Assembly: GCA_036245805.1 (NCBI GenBank)
Contig: BTRK01000006.1
Coordinates: forward strand, 19,624,365 to 19,688,364
Direction of reading: 5' to 3'
Source: Pristionchus mayeri
Taxonomy: Eukaryota > Nematoda > Chromadorea > Rhabditida > Neodiplogasteridae
DNA length: 64,000 nucleotides
Made by a program: the position numbers and the translations under genes. Numbering within the stretch: position 1 is the stretch's first letter; each line of letters opens with the position of its first letter. Shown here one piece after another: positions 21,839-34,900 of the stretch. The notes below the pieces were generated by a model, which did no database searches, had not been told where the DNA came from, and saw nothing but the letters and a program-made list of their open reading frames with translations.

Positions 21839-24800
21839 ATGGAAATTAACTACCAACTGAACTCGGAAGCTCAGCTTCAGCTGCTGCTCCTGGAGCAATT
21901 TAATCTGCAGCATCAGCTTCAGCTTCAGCAACAACTGCAGCAGCCGCAACTCCCTTCTATGACAGTTCTCCCTCCCTCCCAGCCCTTCCCAGCAATCATG
22001 CAGCTACCCACATGGAGCAGCAACGCCTCTGCAGCCTCTGCAGCTGCTGTCCCCCACAGCCTCCCTCCCGTCAATCGTCTAAAATCCCCGAGGAGCTGAT
22101 GATCCAGGCATTCGTTTCCAAGCAGCAACTGGATGCTTGCGATGCCCGCTCGCCCCTACGTGCCCACTACCAGATGGAATTGGAGGATGCCCAGAGGCAG
22201 ATCCAGCAGCACATGACAATAAGGGAGCAAGGAGAAATTGCGGTAAGAATTCCTATGCTCCTATGCATTCGCTCGTGTTTTAAAACTTTTGAAATTATCT
22301 TCAGCTCAATGGAAAGAAATAATTATTACAGCGGCATCAATCGGCGCAATTTTCCACTGCTGGACACGGCAATTTGCAGGATCTGGTAAGAATTTTTGCT
22401 TCAAATCGCTCGTTTTAAAGTTCATTGGTCAGCTTGTTAAATCGTCAGTTCCACTATGTGTTTCAGAATTCGTCGCACCAGCCGCAGTTTCAAACTCAAG
22501 ACACTTCCGCATTCACATTTTATCAAGAGGTTTCACGTATTCCATACTTGTCTTCTCATTACATATGAGCATCACTTACGTGGTTGATTCTCCGTTGGCA
22601 CCATAGTTGCCCACGCCGCCGGCGACCCCCATGACCCCCTATTCATGGATGAGCACTACCCACTTTTTTAGTGAGGTAGTGCTCATAGACGTATAGGGGG
22701 TCATGGTCAAAAAATCGATGGTAGGTGATGGGTAGGTCAAGATTAAGTACTATACCAAGCAATAGTACAGTACTTCCTGATACCGTATATAGCTACCGTA
22801 ACCCTGATTACCGCGAACTGATTTTTTTTCAAAAATTGAAAACACCGTACCCTAATTAAAAAATAAAAGTACCGTAACCAATCGATAGTACAGTACCACC
22901 AGATACCGTATCCCTCTACCGTAACCCCGACGATCGCGAACTAATTTTATTTTTTAAGATGTCCTGGTGACGTGCACAATCGGCCTGGTGTCGTGAACGG
23001 TCGATTGTACAGTACCCAACTGACTACCGTAACCCAGTTCCGTGGGTCAGATCTAGTTCCTTGGGTCAAACATTTTTTCTAAAAATCCAAAATCATTTTA
23101 TAAAAATCCTGAATCGATCATAAATTGGTTCTACACTAATTAGAGTTACGGTGGGATACTTCAAAATATTATATTATAGATTTAGAATATTTAGAAAAAT
23201 GTTTGACCCAAGGAACTAGATCTGACCCAAGGAACTGGGTTACTGTAGTCAGTTGGGTACTGTACAATCGATCGTTCACGACGCCAGACCGATAGTGCAC
23301 GTCACCAGGACATCTTAAAAATAAAGTTAGTTCGCGATAGTTGGGGTTACGGTAGTGGGATACGGTATCTGGTGGTACTGTACTATCGATTGGTTACGGT
23401 ACTTTGATTTTTAAATTAGGGTACGGTATTTTCAATTTTTGAAAAAAAGTTAGTTGGCGATAATCGGGATTACGGTAGCTATATACGGTATCAGGAAGTA
23501 CTGTACTATTGATTGGTACAGTACTTAATCTTGACCTTCCCATGACCTACCATCGATTTTTCGACCATGACCCCCTATACGTCTATGAGCACTACCTCAC
23601 TTTTCACCATGAATAGGGGGTCGTGGATGAGCACTACCCCACTTGCCGCCGCCAGTGGTGGGCAACTATGGTTGGCACATATCATTTTAGGCTCCTGTGT
23701 CAACTTCACATGCGCTTCCTATCGTCGCGACTGTAAGACCCTCGTTGTTCAATGGTTAGTTCCCGTTCTTTTTACTTACGAGATATGTACACAATTTTTC
23801 AATTCGCTTAGCTTACTTCAAACCTAAAATGTCAAATGGTGTGCTTTCTACTAACAATACAATTTTGTTTCAGTGGTCAATCACGATCTACGCTCCACGG
23901 GCGTACGGGCTATTGCTGGCGTGTCGAGTGGAAGAGTAGAGGAGAAGCAGAAGAAGAAAAATCCACGCATTCGACGATCGAGAAAACGAGTTAGAGCCAT
24001 TTCCTACAGAAATACCGCATTTTGTTCCTTTTGAAACGTATAGCATCACATTTGCAGGATTCTTCGCAGATCATTGGCCCCGCCCACTCTGCTGCATCGA
24101 TCGCTGCATCTACTTCCAAGCGGTCGAGATGGAGTATCGAAGGAAAAACAGTCGTCTCTTTGCCCGACCAGCGCTCTCCCTACAGCCCCGTTGAGAGAGG
24201 TACGGAGGATTAGAGGAATTCTATCCATCTTCTGTCTCACTTGACAGTTACTTTCTTGTTATTTCATTCATCTCATTAAGATAACAAGAATCAGCGCTAG
24301 ATGGAATTAGTGCCCGATCTTTTCTGCAGAGTACTGGTATTGGAGACTCGCTGAGGAGAGATGCCCCAGGGGATGCGACTTCCGATCAAAGAACACCGAG
24401 AAAAGGAAGCTTCATTATCAGAAAGTTAGTATTCATGATGATAGGGCCGTGCTAGAGTACCTAACGCGAGAAAAAATCGGGACGAACATTGACTTCTGAT
24501 TTCGGCAAACTAAACACTACTGAGCAGGGATAGTGATATATAGCTAGATACCGCAAGGTGGGTGACCGAAATGCTTTGGCAGGGTCATTTGTGTGTCTAA
24601 TGTATCCCTTTGAGGTTAAATAAGGTCATACTTTTTGCCGTTTGGCGATATCGTATCTTTGACTCGAGTTATGGCCCAAAAACACCTCGAAAGAGTCACA
24701 ACGGAAAGGTAGTCGAAATCGGGACGAGGACGAAGCGGGCGGAGCCCGCTCTGCCTCGTTTCTCCAAAAGTTTGAGCATCGCTTCGCATCGAGCTTGGCT

Positions 24801-26522
24801 CGAGGTGGAGAGGAAAGGCAAAGGTCCTCTAGAGCGCGCGCTCTCTGCACACGCCGGGTGAGAGACAAGCGAGAAAGGAGAGAGGAAGCACCACCCCTTT
24901 GCAGTTCCATTAGCGCACGCTCTTGAACCTTTGAAATTAAATGATTAATCGGAAAAAATCCTAAAAATACGTTCTCGGTGTCAATCGACGCCTAAAAGCA
25001 GTAACTATTCATCACACCATGCCCGTGTTAAGAATTGTCGTCGGAACCTTTCCATTTCCCTATCATGAACCCTAAATCGGTCTTTTTTAGATATTTCTGA
25101 TAAGATAATGCATGACGGGCACCCTGTCGTTTATAGACACTAGTTAGTTAGTTAGAAGAGACGAAGTGGTGTAGTGGTCTATGGCGCGCCCTCCCATTCC
25201 ATCCCACCCGGGTTCGATTCCCGGTCGTGACACCGTCTCCGCCCCACCAAGGTGCCTACCCATTGGGGACGGGGAATTGGTAGTCGTGACTAGATCACGC
25301 AGGTAAATAGGTCTGGCGAAAGGTGGGCACTCCGGACTGAATCTGCCCAAATTGACACTGGCCTAGCAGTGTTCTCCCGCGAGCCCAGTCTCGAAGACGG
25401 GATGTACCTTTACCTTTACCTTAGTTAGACGTACCCAAAAATATTTTTTCCATATTTTTTGGATAAGCATTCGCTGCGTCATTTCGAAAGCCAGATTTCG
25501 ACGCGCCTCTTTCTCCTCCTAAGTGGGCGGAGCCTGCGGTCTCTATATATAGCCTTTCTCAAATTTTGGTTTAATCAATTCGAAGGCTGAAAGCAATGGT
25601 CGTGGAATAGATCCTCTTATGATGCAGCTGAAAATGTGAAATCTCTTCGTCATTGCAGTTCCATTATCACATCTACTTCCCCAATCTCTCGAGGGAGAGG
25701 ATGACTCCCCTCGAGAACTGGACTGCTTCCTTCCTCGGAGCGACCAGAGCCAGCGAGTTGTTCACTTACTTATTTATTTTGTAAAATGTTTATTCGAAAG
25801 CTGTAAGTTAAATCAAATCACATATACTTTGTCCACTAGAGTTGAATTACGGGCCCGTTTATGTGGCCTCCAATTTTGTTGGCCACTATGCTATTAGTTA
25901 CCCGTCACAGGCACTATCCTCTTACCGTAACCTACCATAGTTTACTACCGTATCTTTACAAATTGTGCATCTCTGCAGGTGGGAGAGTGTGCATACACTG
26001 TCCCTCCACGAGATTGATGTACGAGACGCAGGATCAGCTCACGAAGCACATCAAACAGGTGAGAGATTCTCGTTATTTAGGTGTTCACTGAACTATTGTC
26101 AACATTTAGACTAGATCAAGGGGTTTGAAATGAAAATTTGTTAACGCCCTATGCATAAGATTGGAAGGGGAGAATAATTTCCTAACAATGTGGTTGGTTG
26201 GTTCCGTTTAGTGGAAATGATTTGCAGATTGATAGCGCCTCTTTGCAGGCTCACTCTTCTGTATTTACCGTGGCGAACCCACGACATCTTCCCTTCATCG
26301 ACCCCCAGCTCGTTGCTTTCCTATTGGTTTGTTTTCCTATATAACCATGCAAAAATCGTCCCAATTTCTTCCCCTTTGCATATTCAGAAAGAAATTTATT
26401 ACACAAATTATTCACGTTTTCTCTTAGAATGCGCCTGAGAAATGCAGAAATTGCAGGAAGTGGCGCACAAAGTCGTGAAGATGTACGAGTCCTTCGCCAT
26501 TCTGCCTCCTCCCTCACTCTAG
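21839..26522 (+). CDS. Gln-rich C2H2 zinc-finger protein, apparent frameshift in exon 1
   Basis: Probable transcription factor. Exons: 21839-22242, 22332-22385, 22467-22529, 23691-23754, 23874-23989, 24058-24199, 24330-24424, 25659-25756, about 25941-26058, 26249-26326, 26457-26522. The N-terminus is Gln/Leu rich (LQHQLQLQQQLQQPQLP), then Pro/Ala rich. The frame shifts by one base at the AAAA near 22081-22084; one more A would join LPPVNRLK to IPEELMIQ. A basic segment (NPRIRRSRKR) precedes finger 1, which is formed across an intron: C-PRG-C, 12 residues, H-YQKF-H. A second, looser finger is CIHC...HIKQAH. The junction into exon 9 is my least certain splice. The start follows a TTTACCAG acceptor. 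No orthologue recognised. The frameshift may be an assembly error or real decay. Confidence 0.6.
22602..23670. mobile_element. 1.07-kb foldback element, 8-bp target duplication
   Basis: Two arms of about 450 bp are inverted copies across nearly the whole element. The ends CATAGTTGCCCAC and GTGGGCAACTATG are flanked by the 8-bp repeat GTTGGCAC at 22594-22601 and 23671-23678, a hAT-type signature. The arms carry many TACCGTA/TACGGTA motifs. It lies entirely in intron 3 of the zinc-finger gene. No transposase frame. Confidence 0.85.
25157..25420 (+). mobile_element. tRNA-derived SINE in intron 7 of the zinc-finger gene
   Basis: The head has RNA polymerase III A-box-like (TGGTGTAGTGG) and B-box (GGGTTCGATTCC) sequences spaced as in a tRNA. 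An unrelated body follows and the tail is a short tandem ACCTTT repeat. A 9-bp direct repeat TTAGTTAGA flanks it (25148-25156 and 25421-25429), as for LINE-mobilised SINEs. Confidence 0.8.
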
Positions 26523-26927
26523 AGAGACTCCCCTGCTTATCTTCACTCGTATCTCCACATAGATTATCAAGACTAGGACAGAGTTATAATGACCCCACTG
26601 TATTAATCATGCATTGTCAACCGTTTCAACTTTTGTGTTGCGTTATTCTCATTTCTCCCTCCTCATCTCATAATGGTACGAGCGCAGTCCCATTCGTATT
26701 CTTGCGTTCCTTCAGTATTCTCATTTCGTATCTGAAATTTGTGCGTCGATTGAAATGTGTATCAGAGTTCGCACGGGAAAAAAAGTTGTTGTGAATAGCA
26801 CCCTAAATGATACTGATGAATGAATAAAACTATTGAATCGGGACAGTCTAAGAACGAAAAGAACTTATTTCAAAGTACAACTGCGATTTTATAATGAGAA
26901 AAATACCTCCGAGAATCTACAAAAGTG
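26523..26927. other. Intergenic
   Basis: Presumed 3' flank of the zinc-finger gene. Nothing else seen apart from AATAAA-like signals near 26821. Confidence 0.35.
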
Positions 26928-26999
26928 GGGCTGAGCCGGGGATTGAACCCGGGACCTCTCGCACCCTAAGCGAGAATCATACCACTAGACCACTCAGCC
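26928..26999 (-). tRNA. tRNA-Pro (anticodon AGG)
   Basis: 72-nt cloverleaf on the minus strand. The acceptor stem GGCTGAG pairs with CTCAGCC; the D arm is GGTCTAGTGGT-like; the anticodon stem CTCGC/GCGAG encloses TTAGGGT with anticodon AGG; the T arm is CCCGGGTTCAATCCCCGG. All stems pair well and no intron is present. It sits 106 bp from the end of the receptor gene on the same strand. Confidence 0.93.
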
Positions 27000-27105
27000 A
27001 TGTCGTGTGGAGAGGGGAGACCTTTCCAAATGGACGAAAGTGTAAAGGAACATTTCACCTCATTTATACATATCTTTGTCACATTTGTGATTAATTTAAT
27101 CATTC

Positions 27106-30100
27106 TTAGACACAGAGAACCCGTAGGGTGGGGATATTTCCTTTCACGTCATAACCGTAGTCAATGGGGCAGTTGTCGTGTGACCAAGATGCGTCACTTC
27201 TATCCGGCTGGACCCTTTTCTGAATCCGCGAATGTCCTGAACCGATCGATATTCTACCGTAATCCGCCTCAGTCTCTGACCGTATCCATACCCGAATGAA
27301 GCGCTGATTCGTCATGAGGAGAATTATGAATTGGATGAGCGAATTCAGGGTGTACAATGGCTGCAATAGAGTGGGTTACTGAATAAACTGAGCAGTTCAG
27401 AAAAATCAATAATGGAGAGTTTCAGATTCGGCCGAATACAGTATCTGCACGCTCTCACCATGCACAACAGTCTGATTCCTGCAGTGAGAAATTGAGGAAG
27501 CCAATCGGCAGGAACGTAGACAAATATGAATATGACCTGAACTATGTTTGTTTTTGTCCTATCACGATTTCACCTACCATCTGCGGATAGATGTAGAAAA
27601 CGGAAAGCATCCCCGTCTGAAAATATCAACATGAGAAATGCATTTCGATTATGCCTTAATATTTTATTTTTTGAATTAATTTTTGATGAAGGAAAATGAG
27701 TCTCCGAAGGAGCAATAAACTGAGGAAGGTTAATCGATATTGACCTGTCTCAGCAGTACTCTCACTAGTCTTTCCTGCATCTGCCGCGTGCGATCAGATA
27801 GGTTCTGTAGTGATCTTTGATCTTTCAAATTTATGAGAAAATTCTATTTGTAGAAACATTCGATTAGATATTAAAATAAAATTTTTATATGCAATACATT
27901 CGCTAACAATAATTTCTTATTGCAGCAATAACGAACCCGTTGTACCTTCTGTCTCTTGAGCGCTCGAATGGCGATGGAAACGAGGGAGAGTCGAATGGGG
28001 AGCATCACGAGGATCGAGGCGAAGATGATGAACACCTCTGAACGGATGTCGTCTTTCTTTTATTATTAGGTTTTTAAAAATATATTTTGTAATATCTACA
28101 AATAATGATTAGCAAGTGTTTGCAGTGAAATGAGTAATTTAGACCCCTTGTACTAGTGTTGAGCTCGATGGGCTAATCTAAACCGCATACTCTGAGCAGT
28201 ATCTGATCATATTTTCTCTTTCAGAGTGTGCGACAATCTATTTCGAGGCGATGTACAAACCATTTTAATATCAGTGGAGATACAATCCATCGAGTAATAA
28301 CATGCTGCGTGTAAATTATAGCCAATAAATATCCTTATCGTAGTGCTAATGCTCGTAATGCTCGTATAATACTCGTAATAGTGGGTGGTTAATACGAATT
28401 AGAGAAATTCATTGAGGAAATCGAAACGGATTCACATCACTTGTAAAATAATTACTGCCTGTGTTGTATTCGTGTAAATATATTACAACGAGGAAATGAA
28501 TTGCATGAAGTACCATGTAAGTTCTTTACGAGTAAAAAACTGACGGTACTGAAATGGTCCAATATTTCGCAGTTCTCCGAAGATGACGAGAACCCCTTGG
28601 AGATTAGATATCCACGCGAGGTCGGGAGTCTGCAACGGGAGAAGAACTTAGAGTACTTCTTCTTCGATATTGGCCTTCCCCTACGTTCTTGCCCTACCCC
28701 ACTCATTTTTGGTATATCTCCCTTATTTTCGGTCACGAAACCCCTCTGCTATGAAGAGGGATGATAAATTATGGGGGAGCAAGGAGCGGTGAGCCAAAAA
28801 GTCGAAGAAGTGCCGAACTTAGTCCCGAAGACCGACCTAATTTCGATCCATTTTCCAGATATGTGGCAGACTTTAGTTTTCCTACTAAAGGTCATTGAAG
28901 GGGATAGAATGAATTTCTATTCAGAAAGAGAGCAAGATTAGATTGTCTTTCTTTTAGAATCGGCTAGATAGGTTTCAATAATACGATTATACTGGGGGTG
29001 GGGGAATTCTGACACTATTGAGAACCTTCTCCGATTTTAATCATGAAACTCGCTCGATATTGAATGTGACAAAAGAATCTGACGCTGAAAATGATGCTCA
29101 CACTATTGAGTATCCTCTCTCTATCGGGTGAATCTCTCGCGAAGAGTGCACATCCGACGACGTTGAGAAGGAGGAAGGCGTAGAGTGAGAGGAGGAAGAG
29201 GGAAATACCACTGGAAGGAGGAGATGATCTCGAGGTTTTAGGTACTGAGTTAAACCTATCCAGACTATAATCACTTTCAGTATATACAGGTCTTGCTCTC
29301 ACCAATTGTACCATTTCCCTTTTTGTGGTTGTGGAGAAATCACATTCATATGCTCGCAACATTCCGATCTTAAATTCCAATTGCCAGAAAAAAAGAATTA
29401 TTATAAGATAAATTAAATTCTTTGTTAACTAATTTGCATACACCGACCACTTGCCGATCCTCCATCTGCTATTCGTCTCGATCACTCTCTGCGCCATGAA
29501 GAGAAGAGTGGCAATGATGAGCAGCATCGAATGCACGGTAAAGGCTGCCTCGATCGCCTCAAGAGGGATACTGTAGTTAGAGGAGGATCGAGAAGTGACT
29601 AGGATACGGTATCTGATCCAGAGAACGGTAAAGAATTTTGTTGTTGGTGTGTTGTAGCGTGACTATGACATCGAGAACCTTCTGGCACAATATGTGCTTA
29701 CTCCTAAGCACTTGTGACCACTGAATTGCTCAGTTTATTCGGGCTCAGTTTATCAAGTTTATTCGGGATAATATTCGTAGCAGTACCGCATCGGGATATA
29801 ATATTAGGTTGTGAAAAAAGTAATTGTAGATTTGGACCATGATGTTTGAGCACGCCTAAAATTATTTTCATTTATGATTTCAAGCTGGCTCAATAGCATA
29901 TAGTAGGGGTATACTTGGTCAATATATTTATGTATTCCAATCGCTTCATGCTTTTAGGATACCCGGCAAATCCAAGTTTTGATAAATGTGATATTTTCAC
30001 TATTTTCTAAAAATATGTCCCATCTCTCGTATTTTGAGGGGGGAAAGGGCTGTACATTTTCATATAGTGTAGTGAGAAGCACATGTGCAGTTCTTTCGAA

Positions 30101-31986
30101 AAATAGGTCTAATGCCGCTCATGCCTCAATATAGCACGATTTACACATCACTGAATTAATACCTCAGCTAATAAACACTTATCAAGCGATGGTGCTACAT
30201 ACCACAGAGAAACATTTGAACTCATCCCTTCTCTACTTGTAGAAAACATAGATTTTCAGTATTGATGAATACAGGCCAATATTGTCAAATTTTCGACTTT
30301 CGGTATACCGTGAATGAATAAATTTCCTCAAAAGGGAGCTATCCCCTGACTTTGGCCAGTCATATACTGATACATAAAGAGTAGCTTTAACAGTTAACCA
30401 CAAAATTTAGGGCTTTTCACCAACCCTGGAAAATGGAAGACTTGTAATATACGAATTTCGATGTTCAAATTTAATAGTCGGGATGATGAATATTACATGT
30501 TTTGCTAGAAGTATTGTATGCCCACCTAAATACAGTTTTAAAGGAGGACTGAAGGCAAAGTTCAACTTTGGACCCTTTCATAGCCATGGCCTAACTCCTC
30601 TTAACGACTAAAGGATCCAAAAAGATTACATTAATATCTCCACTCCCAACAGAGTTATGATTAGTTGGCTGAGTTCCATGGACGCTTGTGGGACAGGGAA
30701 GCGCGCGAATTCAAATATCTTTAAGAGCTGTCAAAAAACTGCTGGCGGGAATCGAACCCGCAGCCTTCCGATCACGTGACGGCTGTTCTACCAATGAGCT
30801 AACAAACCGATGGTTGTCTATCCCATAGCTCGCGCTATGATCCTTAGCTCCCTCACACTTGTTCTATCGATGTGGCTACTTTGCCGAGAGTCCTCCTTTA
30901 AGTTAACCATGGATAGTGTTTTTCGCTTCACTACATTTGAGATGGATACATCAATAGTTACGGATGCACGGTAAAAATAATTATTTCTGTTGATGTGCAG
31001 TTAGGGTCAAGGTAAAAAATGAGTGTATTTTCTGACAGGCCATTCGGAGCGGACCAGGTTCACATGTTGTATTGTGATATTCGTATACCATACTTTTCGC
31101 ACGTGACGTAATATTTGCCCTATCCTAGCTTTCCATGGATTGCTGGACCGAAACGTACTCAGTAAAACATTTTGTCGATGTAGCTTTGTCTTCAAACTGT
31201 GGCCTCAATACCAATTGGATAGGCTCGAACCTACGCTCGATAGAAAGGGTATCCAAGCACTCCACGAGCACAAGTAACAATATGATAATCAGGCGGCAAC
31301 CAAAGACGGGGTATTACAGAATCGAAAATTTAAAAATCTACAATTATTTTTTTCACAGCCTGATATTTTCGCGAGCTTCCTGCGATCTTTGTTTACCATG
31401 GTCAGAGAAGCGAGATAGTATGAAAATCGAGGAGAGCTAGAAAGGGAAAGAGACTCGTGACCTACCAGACAGGCGCCCGGAGATAACCATCTTCCTCCAC
31501 ATGCGAACCCGCTACAGTACAGTGCGGGGTACGGTAGCAACGGGTGCATCTGGTACAGCAGCAGACCCCAGATATCATGAGCCGCAAGTTGCACCTGAAA
31601 AGCCGGAGCGGTTCTGGTTCCGGGTCTTCGAATAAGGCGGACTTGGTTGAGCATGTAGCAGACTTTGAGTTCTCTCGATAGCAGTTGTGTCTTCTTGAGG
31701 ATGAGATAGAAGGCGAGAGGATGCATGAGTAGGAGGGCGAGAGCGGCGTAGATGAACTGCGCACTGGAATGGAGTCAGTTGGCGATTGGGAAGCTACCGT
31801 ATACGGAATACAGTTTGCACTTTACATTGATTTTCTTCAGTGTGAACAGAGTTGCGAAGACGAATACCGAATGATCAGAATGCATGACCTAGTGAGAAGC
31901 TGCAAACTACGAGATACTCACATCTTGATGGCTGTAATGGCGAAGTCTCGATCGAGGAAGAGACCATACGAGAGCGAGGAGTTCAT
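27106..31986 (-). CDS. Seven-transmembrane chemoreceptor-like protein (SRH/STR-type)
   Basis: Serpentine receptor of the large nematode chemosensory superfamily, expected in sensory-neuron membranes. Exons: 31986-31922, 31763-31643, 31594-31466, about 29662-29448, 29210-29102, 28629-28545, 28037-27946, 27804-27745, 27616-27578, 27536-27459, 27360-27106; about 415 residues. Hydrophobic helices appear in order: AALALLLMHPLAFYLIL; a helix 2 with HDIWGLLLYQMHPLLPYP (the D..L..P pattern typical of these families); MLLIIATLLFMAQ; FLLSLYAFLLLNVVGCALF; VFIIFASILVMLPIRLSLV; FIFVYVPADWLPQFL; and PLYTLNSLIQFIILLM before a basic tail. The loop QMQERLVRVLLRQ before helix 6 also fits. The 1.8-kb intron 3 carries a TIR element with a tRNA-like core. 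The exact 5' limit of exon 4 is uncertain; 29570 is the alternative. Confidence 0.75.
29814..29836. repeat. Possible solitary mariner-type end
   Basis: TTAGGTTGTGAAAAAAGTAA after a TA resembles the termini of the other mariner-ended elements in the window, but I found no inverted partner nearby. Probably a truncated relic. Confidence 0.35.
30538..30901. mobile_element. 364-bp TIR element carrying a tRNA-like sequence
   Basis: Ends AAAGGAGGACTGAAGGCAAA and GTCCTCCTTT (right end near 30899) are inverted copies over about 22 bp; TTAA occurs at both outer edges. A tRNA-like block sits inside at 30735-30812. It lies in intron 3 of the receptor gene. Confidence 0.65.
30735..30812 (-). pseudogene. 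tRNA-like sequence (pseudo-tRNA or SINE head)
   Basis: On the minus strand it has a clear D-arm (TTAGCTCATTGGTAGAAC) and T-arm (GCGGGTTCGATTCCCGC). However, the acceptor stem does not pair (GGTTTGT against CAGCAGT), and the anticodon arm leaves an oversized loop around TCACGTGAT. It has the internal promoter boxes but is unlikely to be a working tRNA. Confidence 0.65.
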
Positions 31987-31999
31987 CGCATCTGCAAGA

Positions 32000-34900
32000 A
32001 GTCAGTGGTCGATTGGGATCCTACCGTATTCATTCCGCCTTATCTGTCTATTGTAAAAGAAACGAGAATGCAAGCAGAACAAAGAGCCAGGTGCTCTCAG
32101 ATTTCCAAAATCTACTTCGATGTGAAAAAAACAGAACGAAAAAAGCGCATAATGGTTAGACGAGTCATATCTATCCTTCGAGTGACAACGGAAATGAGTA
32201 AGCAAGAACGGAAATAGTCTCGATTGCGGCATTCACAGAAAACGCCTTCATGACGGTCGGAAAATAAGTAGTACAATACGGTAAAATTAGATGAACGATT
32301 GACTTTCCCTTCACTTCACATTTTCTTTGCATCTCTAGTGGCAAGGGGAACAGGAAAATGAGTGACGTATGACCGGATCTCGTGAATTACTCTGCAGGAT
32401 TGTAGTCACGCCAACGTAGCGAGGAAGAGAAGTGCGGAAGTGGAGTCAGACTCGATTACGTGCGATGCGTGGCGCTTATTCTGCCCGCAAATTGCGCGTC
32501 GAAGAATGCGAGTAGGAAAGTCACGGGATTGGAAAGTCCACGTGAACTGTGGGGATGGGAGAGGCACTTTACTTTTGTCTGAAGAGTCCAACGACAAAGT
32601 CTACTTGATCTATGGCAGCAGGTTTAGGTCGACAACTGAGAGAATGAAGCTATTACGCACAACCAACGAGTTAGCCTCTGCAAAACAAGGCTTTACTTTC
32701 AATTCATTGCAAAAAGAACTGAGCGTGAAGCAAGAAGCAGATAGATTATAGTTGATCGTTAATAGTGTTGACAATGACTCTTTGAACTCGATTTCGAAAC
32801 AGGGGAGTCAAGATTTGAATTCACGAGTGTTGCAGGTAGAATAATTGAAGGGGCGTGAAAGAAGAAAGACACTCTAAGTAATTTTGTAGAGATCGAACAC
32901 GGAAGGAAAATGAAGAAAGCATAAATCAGTATCAGATTCTTCAGATCATTTTAGAGAAAAACTATTCAATCCACACTTCAAGTTCACGGAATTTCAACTT
33001 TACACGTAAATATTCTCTCTCTTTCGAGAACGATGCGCTCAAAGAAGTGATAGTAACGAACCGTTCGGAATTCGATAAACAGATTTCTTCATTCCACTTT
33101 CCCGGTCGAAAGAGTATGAAGAGATTTTTTCGAATTCGAGAGCCACTCAAATTCGAACAAATTTGAGGGAAAATTTCGGTGGTTATCAGCTAAATTTGAG
33201 CAACACCTTTGTGAGGGAAAGCGTTTTGTTGACGATCAACATGAAATTATCAGGAATTGAAGCTCAAAGATCGGAGAATCGTGCGAAATGGTCGTCGAAA
33301 GTCGTGCAAAAATGTGGGAAACCAACGCTGATTGGAGCTATTCAAGCAACTTTAGGAATGTTGGGGATCAGAGTTGCTGTTTCCTCATATTTTGTAAGCA
33401 TTTACGCATGTACCCGTTGAAACGAGGAATCAGTAGGTTCATTTTGAAATCAAAACAGAAGTTACAAAGTAACTATCTAATCGGAATGGTCACGCTTGAT
33501 CATGCAAGTTACTTCTCACTCTCGTCTAATTGCTAGCCTCAATACAGCCAGATGATTCTCCCATTTCGTCATTCTCCCAGCAGCACTTCTATCGGGCTTT
33601 AGTTCGGAAAGCGCGTGGGAAAGTCTCAGGATATTGCCTCCAGGTAGCGAAAACGGTCTCCACTCAACATGCCATTGATTCCAAACTAGTTATAGAAGTA
33701 GTGGTTTCCAAACGCAAAACAATTTGAGAAACCTGATTAATGGCTCTGTTTTCAAAGAACAGTTGTCTGCACTGCGCACACTTTCCCCCAAAGCTCTAAT
33801 CTTTGTTGATAGCAGGACAAATGTGTCGCGGGTGAAACTTGAAAAGATATAGAGCAGCTAATTTGGTCAAAACAGAGGAGAAGTGTGGAGACCATTGAGA
33901 TCATTGACTGTGCAATGGGGAATAGACTACAATTGAGCTCCACGGACTTCAGCAGAGCTCGCGGCTGATTAACACCGTTCCCCGCACTCTCTCGATGGTT
34001 AGAACGAGTCAGAGATATGGTTCATGGAAATATTGGATCAGCCTACGTTGGCTAATAGACATGGATCAGAAGGAATGCGCTTTCTCACCCACTCTCAGCA
34101 GCGAGAGAGTGTGCAGAATGGAGAGAGTGAGGGAAAAGTCTCTACCGCCCTCGCAATCCCGTTATCGGACTGCTCTTAAACGTGGCAAGGAAGGAAATCG
34201 AGTTACAATGAACCAGAATAGAATACCTATCAGATCATTTTAAAGCATATTTGATTGCAACTAGCAAATAATGTGTTAGAAGTGATTATCTTCATTTTGT
34301 GTGGTATGCGAGTAGAAACTCGAAATGAAGAGAGTTCGTCAAGACACCAAGTGTCATGCACACAACAGGGACGGAAATCTGTGGAAGGGGTATAATTTAG
34401 TCTGTGGAAGCCACGAGACATCCATCGTCACTCTGACGCACTTTTACATGGGGGAGGGGCTAAATATAGAACAATGCAGAAAAAATATAGAAACGGCAAA
34501 GAAAATAGCTCTAGAAACCGATAATCAAACTTCGAATGGATTTAGTTTCGTGTCTCTGTGACACAAAATTGAACAAGGCTGTAATAGCTTGAATTCGACA
34601 ACTGCTAACCATCAACCTCACGCTTTTATCTTCATAATCTCGATCTTCAGACCTATTAGTAGACAGGGAGAAAGACAATGCTGGCAATGCAATGCTACAC
34701 GTTCATGACGCAATCATTCATGGAAAGAGTAGTCATGACATCCACAATTCAGTTGGAAACCGTAGTAGAAGTGGAAATCGTCACGAAATGCTTCCAATAA
34801 CACGCCGCATTTGAATTCGCCTGTCGTAGAATAGCAATCGTATCTTGACAATTTGTATTTACGTTGACGAATGAGCAGTGCAGACTTGGACCAAGAATAA

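Noticed and set aside
32440..32751. 103-codon plus-strand frame
   Set aside because: No motif and no support from neighbouring splice sites.
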